From: Mycoplasmataceae bacterium | Lineage (GTDB): Bacteria; Bacillota_I; Bacilli_A; Mycoplasmatales; Mycoplasmoidaceae | Reading direction: 5' to 3' | DNA length: 5,863 bases | NCBI GenBank assembly: GCA_020024715.1 | Contig: JAHHTJ010000031.1 | Span: 1 to 5,863, forward strand | In this document: piece by piece, positions 1-5,863 of the stretch | Position numbering within the stretch: the stretch's first letter is position 1 | Layout of the letters: each line of letters starts with the position of its first letter | Notes under the pieces: generated by a model | What the model was told of the DNA's origin: nothing | Database searches by the model: none | The model's input: only the letters and a program-made list of their open reading frames with translations | Program-made: the position numbers and the translations under genes

Positions 1-11
1 ATTAGATACTT

Positions 12-16
12 AAGGA
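12..16 (+). promoter_or_regulatory. Ribosome binding site of the membrane-protein gene
   Basis: AAGGA lies 10 nt before the ATG at 27 and supports that start. No promoter can be judged because only 26 bases precede the gene. Confidence 0.7.
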
Positions 17-26
17 TAGTTAAAAT

Positions 27-974
27 ATGGATACAAACGAAGAAAATAAAATATTGAATGATAATGTAAATAATACAATAGAACCACTTGATAACAATCA
101 ATCAGCAATTATTAATGATGGTGAAAAATCTAATGATTTTGATGCTATAAAACCAGAAGATATTGATAATGATTTAGCATTAATAAATAAAAAAACTAAG
201 AAGCATTTCATACATAAGAAAAAAATAAAAAATACAAGTTTTATTTTATGGTTAAAGAATTTTTCATTAGGTTCTTTAATTGTTAGCTTAGTATTAATTG
301 CATTATTTGTTATTTTATTTTATTCAGCATACCCATTAACATATTCAACAAAAGATACATCATATGTTCTAATTGCTTTTAGTATAACTTGTTCTGTTTG
401 ATTTTTTATTTTTTACTTTACAACATTTTTTCTTTATCAAAATAGAATTAAAAAAAGCAAGATGAATTTTAATAATCGAGATAAAACTTTAACAAATTTT
501 AATGTTTATTTAAATTACGTTTTAATTCTTGTTTTCATAACATTAGAAATTCAATTAATTTTGTGATGTTGTTCAATTTTAAATCACAATATTACTAATG
601 TATTAGGTTATTGAAATATTGTTTTTGGTAGTGTATGTTTATTTTATGTTTTAAATGTAATCATTGGTTTAATTATTAAAGCTACTTATGATAAAAAAGC
701 AATTATTCATGAACCTTGATTATGAGTTATTTTATTAGTTCTTGTATGTTTCTATATTATTTCATTTATTACTTTTGGAGTAGAAATTATTAAATCACTA
801 GATATTATTCCTGGAAAAGCTTTATTTATTACTTCAGCAATAATAAGTGCTTTTTTAGTTTTACCATTAGCAATTCATTATAAAAATTATATGCATAAAT
901 TATTTCCTTTGTACGAAATGCAAAATATATTAAGTAATAGTAAAGAAAAAGAAATTAAAGAAAATGACGAATAG
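27..974 (+). CDS. Six-helix membrane protein of unknown function
   Basis: The protein is 315 aa when TGA is read as Trp (TGA codons at 399, 564, 612, 717 and 723; one TGG at 249). Residues 1-70 are hydrophilic, rich in Asn, Asp and Glu, and turn strongly basic at about 55-68, which suggests a cytosolic N-terminal tail. Six hydrophobic segments follow at about 79-103, 112-136, 160-184, 192-217, 231-252 and 265-285, then a charged C-terminal tail of about 30 residues. I recognise no catalytic motif, transporter signature or lipoprotein Cys. The ATG at 27 has an AAGGA site upstream. The gene ends at TAG 972-974, 11 nt inside ispG, so the two are probably co-transcribed and translationally coupled. 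This does not prove a role in isoprenoid metabolism. It could be one of the many lineage-specific Mollicute membrane proteins. The reading frame is secure; the function is unknown. Confidence 0.88.
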
Positions 975-2052
975 AATAAATACAAAAAAAATTATGGTAG
1001 GAAATGTACAAATTGGAAATCAAAATAAGGTTGTTATTCAAAGTATGTGTACTACTAAAACGCATGATATACAAGCAACATTAAAACAAATTGATGAATT
1101 AAAAAACGAAGGATGTGAATTAGTACGTTTAGCAGTTTTAGATGAATCTGATGTTAATGCATTATATGAATTAAATAAATTATCTTCTTTACCAATCATT
1201 GCAGATATCCATTTTAGTTATTTATTTGCACTAAAAGTTATGGATACTGGAATAAAAAAAATTCGTATAAATCCTGGCAACATTACTAATGAAGAACATT
1301 TAAAAAAAATTATTCAGAAAGCAAAAGAAAATAATATTGTGATAAGAATTGGTATAAATTCTGGTTCTATTCCATTAGATTTAATTGATAAATATCATGG
1401 TGCTAGTATTGAAGGAATGATAGAAGCATTAGAAAGATCTGTTAAATTATTTGAAAAATATGAATTTAATAATCTAGTATTATCATTAAAAGCCACAAAT
1501 CCTTTATGAACTATAAAATTATATGAAATTGCTAGTGAAAAATTTAATTATCCATTGCATTTAGGTGTAACAGAAGCTGGAACATTAATTAATGGAACAA
1601 TTAAAAGTTGTGTAGGTTTAAGTAGTTTATTAATAAAAGGTATTGGCGATACTATTCGTATTTCATTAACAGAAGATCCAATTGAAGAAGTTAAAATTGC
1701 AAAAAAATTGTTATATGCAACAGGGGTAGAAAGTAATCAAGTAGATGTAATTTCTTGTCCTACTTGTGGCAGATTAAATTATGACTTGTTTAGTACTGTA
1801 AAAGAAATTGAAGAATATACAAAAAAATACCAATTTCCTTTAAAAATTTCTATTTTAGGATGTATTGTTAATGGAATTGGTGAGGGAAAAGAAGCTGATA
1901 TTGGAATTGCTGGTGGTAATGGGAAAGGATTAATCTTTAAAAAAGGAAAAATTTACAAAAATTGTGAAGAGAAGGATCTAATACCAGAACTAAAAAAATT
2001 AATTGATGAAGCATATCTAGAATATATTAAAAAAAAGAATTTAGTTAAATAG
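964..2052 (+). CDS. ispG: IspG (GcpE), HMBPP synthase of the MEP pathway
   Basis: IspG is a cytosolic [4Fe-4S] enzyme that reductively converts 2-C-methyl-D-erythritol 2,4-cyclodiphosphate to HMBPP, the penultimate MEP step towards IPP and DMAPP; it needs an electron donor such as flavodoxin or ferredoxin. The protein is 362 aa, close to the usual bacterial length of 360-380. The N-terminal TIM-barrel half includes VQSMCTTKTHD, VRLAV, ADIHF, KIRINPGN and RIGINSGS. The C-terminal half carries the cluster ligands: Cys265 and Cys268 in SCPTCGR, Cys300 in GCIVNG and Glu307, with the same spacing as Cys270/273/305 and Glu312 of E. coli. The only Trp (182) is a TGA at 1507; reading it as stop would wrongly split the gene. 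ATG 964 overlaps the end of the upstream membrane-protein gene and has only a weak purine-rich leader, consistent with coupling. The usual NGPGE motif reads NGIGE here. Confidence 0.97.
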
Positions 2053-2158
2053 TTTTTAATAAATTTTTCTTAAATTACTTAATAAATTTAATTTAATAAC
2101 TTATTTATAATTCACTTTTATTTTCTAGTTATTTGATAATATTAAATGTAAAATATAT
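2053..2158. other. Short AT-rich intergenic stretch, nothing recognised
   Basis: These 106 bases between the ispG stop and the terminator hairpin have stops in all frames. I see no convincing promoter, RNA gene or conserved motif. They probably form the 3' untranslated part of the ispG transcript. Confidence 0.6.
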
Positions 2159-2202
2159 AAAAAAATATTCTTATTATACATAGCTAACAAGAATATTTTT
2201 TT
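2159..2202. terminator. Bidirectional terminator between converging operons
   Basis: The arms 2159-2172 and 2189-2202 form a perfect 14-bp inverted repeat around a 16-nt loop. Each arm begins with seven A and the opposite one ends with seven T, so a T-run follows the inner stem in both directions. The stem has only one G-C pair, as expected at this base composition. It lies 106 nt after the ispG stop on the + strand and 5 nt after the permease stop on the - strand, so it probably serves both transcripts. Termination is inferred from structure and position. Confidence 0.8.
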
Positions 2203-2207
2203 AATAA

Positions 2208-3131
2208 TTAACAATGATAATTAATAGTATTCAAATTCTTTTTTCCTCTTCAAACACTTAATTTTACAAACATAAAAAACCCTAATGCGCCCTGAAGAAT
2301 TGGACTTATTAACATTAATCAATCAGAATTTCAAGTAATTTTTAATTGATTAAATAAATGCTCATATGCAAATGTTTTATCTAAATTTAAAGTAATAATA
2401 TTAATTATTCTTCCACCACAACCAATTGGAGTTAAATATTGTAATCATTTTAATCAGTTGTATTCACCTTCTTTAATATAAATAAAAGATGGAATAAATG
2501 TTCCTGATACAAAGATACTTATATAATAATACGTTAGTAATAATGAAAATATGCTAGCTACTTTACTACCAAATAAACTAAATAACAAAGATAAAAAGAA
2601 ACATGAACTAAAGATAAAAATATCTGAAAATAATATTGCAAAATAAACATTCGCACTTATTAACAAACTATGAGCTTTAGCTATATCACCAATGAATAAG
2701 AAGTTTCCTAACAATAAAACAATATTTATCACTATAAGTAATTGGATTAAAATAATAAGATAATTAATCATTATGTATTTAATTTGTGAAATGTTTAATA
2801 TTGAATAAATTTTTGTGATGTTATAAATTCTGTCAACTGCAAAAACAATAGGTAAACTCATTATTCCTAATGATGCAACTGGAATTAATGAAAATCCAGT
2901 ATATTGCAAAATATAACCAACATGATTATCGTAACTTCCACTACCTCATATAAAATATGCAATAATAATTCAAATAATCGGAAAAAAGAATGAAAAGAAT
3001 AAACCTATTGGATTTTTTAGGTATTTTAGTGCAACTAAATAAATTAAATATAAGACTTTATATTTATTTATATTTATTAATTTAGTAGTAGACTCTAAAT
3101 TTCTATTAATATTCATCATTTTATTTTTCAT
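2208..3131 (-). CDS. ABC-2 type transporter permease of the TOMM operon
   Basis: This is the membrane subunit expected to pair with the ATPase encoded just upstream and to export the modified peptide or remove it from the membrane as immunity. The protein is 307 aa with seven Trp, all TGA (residues 54, 62, 226, 229, 267, 271, 294). Six hydrophobic segments lie at about 38-60, 77-98, 119-147, 161-186, 191-214 and 271-292. The segment WLQYLTPIGCG after helix 5 resembles the conserved end region of ABC-2 permeases (helix, then Q..xP). I chose ATG 3131 over TTG 3155 and later ATGs because GAGGA sits 8 nt upstream; the start overlaps the ATPase stop by 11 nt. Streptolysin-S loci usually encode two permeases (SagH, SagI); only this one is present before the terminator. 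The transported substrate is inferred from context only. Confidence 0.9.
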
Positions 3132-3774
3132 CAAAAAAATCCTCAATTCGATCAATCTTAGTTAATTGTTTATTAGCAACTAAATAATACTTATTTGCAA
3201 CTTTTTTTAATTCATTATAATCATGAGAAACAATTATTAATGCGCAATCCTGATTTTGTTTTAAATATTCTTCTAATAATTTAAATACTTCTTTTCTTCA
3301 TTGAAAATCTAATGATGTAGTAAGTTCATCTAAAATTATTAAACTAGGACTTAATTCTAAACACATTAATAATTTAAATTTTTGTTTTTCTCCACCAGAT
3401 AATTTAGCAAATTTCTTATTAATTAAATGACTTAAATCATATTTCGCAAATAATTCATCAATATTATTATTTGGTATTAAACCAGCAATTTTGCAATATA
3501 ATTGATATAAATCTCTTAAATTTAAAATACTATCAAAATGGTATTCTTGAAAAACAGCTCTTATTTTATTTTTTATTTTTTCATCATAATAGATATATCC
3601 CGATACTTTTGCATTATTAACACCTAAAATTGTTTCAACAAGTGTTGTTTTACCACTACCATTTTTTCCAATAATTCCAATCCGATCTCCAGCATTAATT
3701 TCTAATGAAACATCATTTAAAATGCGATGTTTATTAAAACTAATACAAAGATTTTTTATATCAATATATTTCAT
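3121..3774 (-). CDS. ABC transporter ATPase of the TOMM operon (SagG position)
   Basis: This is a 217-aa cytosolic nucleotide-binding subunit that would power the adjacent permease. All motifs are visible: Walker A GKNGSGKT at 36-43, Q-loop Gln76 in VFQEYHF, signature LSGGE at 125-129, Walker B LIILDE at 145-150 with catalytic Glu150, D-loop SLD at 154-156, and switch His184 in IVSHD. The only Trp (159) is TGA at 3298-3300; reading it as stop would remove the H-loop. The protein is a single short domain without membrane segments, typical of ABC-2 exporters. ATG 3774 has AAGGA 10 nt upstream (3785-3789). It follows the 151-aa gene by 38 nt and overlaps the permease start by 11 nt. Its place after the YcaO gene corresponds to SagG in streptolysin-S operons. 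The family is certain; the substrate is inferred. Confidence 0.95.
3140..3144 (-). promoter_or_regulatory. Ribosome binding site deciding the permease start
   Basis: On the - strand GAGGA lies 8 nt before ATG 3131, inside the last codons of the ATPase gene. It favours this ATG over an in-frame TTG further upstream and over the ATGs at 3119 and 3116. Confidence 0.7.
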
Positions 3775-3812
3775 AGTTATTTCATCCTTTACTTCCCTTT
3801 ATATTATTTAAA

Positions 3813-4268
3813 TTAATAACAATAAATAATTTTTTCAATATTTTTAACCAAATTAATTAAATCTAACTCCTTTATTAAAAAGGTTTCTATAAAAGTGTTT
3901 ATTAACGAATTCAATGATTCAAGTATAGAATATGCATCTAATTCTTTTTTTAAATTAGTAATATTTTTAAATAGTTCATCATACTTTGTAATTAATAGTT
4001 CAATTTTATTAATGTTTATTAACTGATTTATTAATTTTTCATGCATGTAATATGAAGTAATTAATTTATTAACCAAATTATTAAAGTAACTTAATTCAAT
4101 AATATTATTTGTGTAATAATTTGTAAACTGCATAAATTTTTCTTCAAATAAGGAATCATAACTTAAACTAGTTAAAATAGTTTCTTTATTTAAAAGCATA
4201 AACAATTGATTATTAAAAACATAATAACTATTTATCATTTTTTGCATCTTTATTATTATTTTATTCAT
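3813..4268 (-). CDS. Unrecognised 151-aa helical protein between YcaO and ABC genes
   Basis: The gene is in the operon: its ATG follows the YcaO stop by 11 nt, with AAAGGA at 4274-4279 as ribosome binding site, and it ends in a true TAA 38 nt before the ATPase gene. The product is rich in Leu, Ile, Asn, Lys and Tyr with no Trp and one Cys (150), and looks almost wholly alpha-helical. Charged residues break up the hydrophobic runs, so I see no clear membrane segment and no signal peptide. Known streptolysin-S loci carry SagE (CAAX-protease-like) and SagF (membrane protein) at this place, but this protein lacks the length and hydrophobicity of either. The Cys/Ser/Thr-rich C-terminal core expected of a precursor peptide is also absent. 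Possible roles are an immunity protein, an accessory factor for the synthetase, or an adaptor for the transporter; none is shown by sequence. Confidence 0.8.
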   Translation of the reverse strand: MNKIIIKMQKMINSYYVFNNQLFMLLNKETILTSLSYDSLFEEKFMQFTNYYTNNIIELSYFNNLVNKLITSYYMHEKLINQLININKIELLITKYDELFKNITNLKKELDAYSILESLNSLINTFIETFLIKELDLINLVKNIEKIIYCY

Positions 4269-4279
4269 AAAATTCCTTT

Positions 4280-5644
4280 CTATGGTAATGGATGGATTAA
4301 ATAATCTTTCTTAATTTCAAGATTATTTTTTTTAATATATTTATGATTTAATGGAGGAAAACTTGGTAAAAATAAACTAAAAAGATCAGGGACATAAAAT
4401 CTACAAACATAATAATTATCAATAAATTCTGGTGCAGTTATTTCTTTAATAAAAATATAATCAGAAATGTCTTTTATTTCTTTTGATAAAAATCTTAAGA
4501 TTTTTTTATCATCATTATTAAAATTTAATTGTTTATTTAATAAGAATTCATATGATATTGTTTTTAAATTTGCAATATTTTTTTCATAATATTCTTTTGG
4601 TTCATTTTGATAATTTAATGCTCAAAAATAAACATTTTTATCTAAATCAATAATATTGTTTTTATCAATTTTATCAATTTTGTTATCATCATTAACCTCA
4701 TATATTTGTTTCATGCTTGATGATTGAAAAATTGCAAAACATTCTTCAAAGGCACGAATAAAAGTATCATTTAAGTCAAAACCTGATTGAACACCACAAC
4801 TATAATATGGAAATTGATCATTAATTATAAAGCAAACAATAGTATATAGTTTTGTATTCTTAGAATTAATGTATATAAAATTAACATCAAAATTAAAATC
4901 TTTATTTTTAAAATAATCAATATGATTTTTTATGTCATTAAAATATAATAAATTTCCATTATTAGTAAAATATCAAAATTCCATAAAATTATGAATTTGA
5001 AAAACTTCAGTAATGGCATTAATCATTGCTTTTTGTGCTGTTACATGTGTTGCTGTACCTGTAGTGAATGAAGGGATATAAGTAATTTTATCAATTACAT
5101 TTCCTGACATAAAAATTGCTTGATATGGTAGATAATAATTTTTATTATTTTTGTAATTTAATGATTTAATTAATTTAATTTCTCTTTGGTTTTTTAATTG
5201 ATATTTACTTAAAAAACAAGAGATTTTATGCATTTTATCTCGCTGATCATCTGTATAAATATTAATTAAATCAATTGGTAATAATTCATCATCATTAATA
5301 TTACTAATTAAATTTAATGGAATAATTTCTGATTGGTATATCAAACTAGACATTATTGCAGAATATCTTTCAGCACTTTCGCCAAATAAACGAAATAATG
5401 CATCATATACATCATTTGAATATCCTGATAAATGATATGAGATTTCAACATCATCACTATATATAACTCTTTCATAATATGGTAATCTTAAACTAACAAT
5501 CTTAAGTTTATTTAATTGTTGATAAGTAGGTAGTACTAAAAATTCATTTTTAAATATTCCTATAACATCATGCATATACATTGAAGATAAAAACTTAAAA
5601 TAATCATCATTTGATCAATGTAATATATTATTTTTTTTATTCAT
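4280..5644 (-). CDS. sagD: SagD-family YcaO cyclodehydratase (TOMM biosynthesis)
   Basis: YcaO proteins use ATP to activate peptide amide bonds so that Cys, Ser or Thr side chains cyclise to azolines; SagD types work with a C protein that delivers the precursor peptide. The protein is 454 aa, close to the roughly 450 aa of streptococcal SagD, with Trp 10, 224 and 341 all TGA. The N-terminal part has LFGESAERYSA at 86-96, matching the YcaO nucleotide/Mg-binding ExxER segment (Glu89, Glu92, Arg93). A second conserved block, SFTTGTATH at 192-200 followed by AITEVFQIH, places Glu213 where another ATP-site Glu is expected. RAFEECFA at 297-304 is the third acidic block. The C-terminus has the proline-rich tail typical of TOMM YcaO proteins: LPSFPPLNH, then a terminal HPLP. 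ATG 5644 overlaps the upstream stop by 8 nt and starts without a strong ribosome site, suggesting coupling. The family call is firm; the exact product is unknown. Confidence 0.93.
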
Positions 5645-5863
5645 GTTTATCATCCATTAAAAAAATATCATTTGCTAAAAATTCAATATCATTGTAATTA
5701 TTTAAAGTAATAATATTATTAAGTTTTCCACAAGTGACACATGTAGGAATTCTTAATAAATTAGTAATTGATTGTTCAAGTGTTAAGAAATATAATGCAA
5801 AAAATTTACGTTCTAACAATGAAATATTATTAAAATTATTTTTTAAGAAATAATCAATATAGG
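5637..5863 (-). CDS. Probable SagC-type (E1-like) TOMM protein, C-terminal part
   Basis: The reading frame is open from the window edge (5863) to TAA 5637-5639, giving about 75 C-terminal residues; the start lies outside. The segment LLRIPTCVTCGKLN has the R-x-P-x-C-x-x-C-G form seen near the C-terminus of E1-like/ThiF-type TOMM C proteins, where a CxxC pair forms half of a structural zinc site; the other pair would be upstream and is not visible. The protein ends in an acidic tail (DIEF ... MDDKHE). Its stop overlaps the YcaO start by 8 nt, exactly where sagC precedes sagD in streptolysin-S operons. The expected role is to bind the precursor leader peptide and present it to the YcaO protein. 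The identity rests on one motif plus gene order; another zinc-binding protein is possible. Confidence 0.7.
   Translation of the reverse strand, partial: YIDYFLKNNFNNISLLERKFFALYFLTLEQSITNLLRIPTCVTCGKLNNIITLNNYNDIEFLANDIFLMDDKHE

Larger units (their letters stand above)
2208..5863 (-). other. TOMM (streptolysin-S-like) operon, 3' part
   Basis: Five same-strand genes are spaced -8, +11, +38 and -11 nt apart and end at the terminator 2159-2202, so they very likely form one transcript. The order (C-like protein, YcaO, unknown helical protein, ABC ATPase, ABC permease) matches sagC-sagD-x-sagG-sagH of streptolysin-S-type loci. No internal promoter was seen. A precursor peptide and a SagB-like dehydrogenase are not in this window. 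Without SagB the product would keep azolines rather than azoles. Confidence 0.82.

Noticed and set aside
1..26. Tail of an upstream gene
   Set aside because: One frame is open through these bases but 26 nt are too few to decide; no residues can be assigned.
1555..2052. Separate gene starting at TTG 1555
   Set aside because: It is the C-terminal half of IspG after TGA-Trp 182; no ribosome binding site precedes it.
2053..2158. Small RNA or CRISPR-like repeats in the intergenic region
   Set aside because: No repeated units and no structured element apart from the terminator hairpin that follows.
2970..3155. Separate small membrane peptide starting at TTG 3155
   Set aside because: It is the N-terminus of the permease read up to TGA-Trp 54; ATG 3131 with GAGGA is the better start.
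3813..4268. The 151-aa gene as TOMM precursor peptide
   Set aside because: It is too long and helical, has a single Cys, and no Cys/Ser/Thr/Gly-rich core at its C-terminus.
399..5617. Many genes look broken by in-frame TGA, suggesting pseudogenes
   Set aside because: The TGA codons fall at plausible Trp sites, frames continue without shift, and family motifs lie on both sides (for example the ATPase H-loop and the IspG cysteines). Genetic code 4 explains this fully.
5633..5642. Programmed frameshift at the A8 run near the YcaO start joining it to the SagC-like frame
   Set aside because: Both genes have their own stop and start arranged as an ordinary overlap; long A runs are common at this base composition.

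Overview
This is an AT-rich window from a bacterium that reads UGA as tryptophan (genetic code 4). Every long reading frame is interrupted by in-frame TGA codons at plausible Trp positions, and joining across them restores full-length, recognisable proteins. Across the window I count 17 Trp codons written TGA and one written TGG. This points to a Mollicute. A retained MEP-pathway isoprenoid gene (ispG) is missing from many Mycoplasma, so a Spiroplasma-like or M. penetrans-like organism is the best guess. The genus is inference.

Left part (1-2052, + strand): a six-helix membrane protein of unknown function (315 aa) overlaps by 11 nt the complete ispG gene (362 aa), the Fe-S enzyme that makes HMBPP in the MEP pathway. 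A 14-bp perfect inverted repeat at 2159-2202 then lies between the two converging transcription units and can serve both as a terminator.

Right part (2208-5863, - strand): a tightly packed operon reads right to left and enters the window already under way. Its genes in order are: (1) the C-terminal end of a probable E1-like/SagC-type protein with an R-x-P-x-C-x-x-C motif; (2) a complete SagD-family YcaO protein (454 aa); (3) an unrecognised 151-aa helical protein; (4) a short ABC-transporter ATPase (217 aa); (5) an ABC-2 type permease (307 aa). This is the order of a streptolysin-S-like thiazole/oxazole-modified peptide (TOMM) locus: C protein and YcaO cyclodehydratase make azolines from Cys/Ser/Thr of a precursor peptide, and the ABC pair exports the product or confers immunity. 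The precursor gene and the SagB-type dehydrogenase, if present, must lie beyond 5863.

A TOMM/streptolysin-S-like locus in a wall-less, reduced-genome bacterium is the most interesting content. Its genes write all 11 of their Trp codons as TGA, so the locus has long been adapted to this code rather than freshly acquired.
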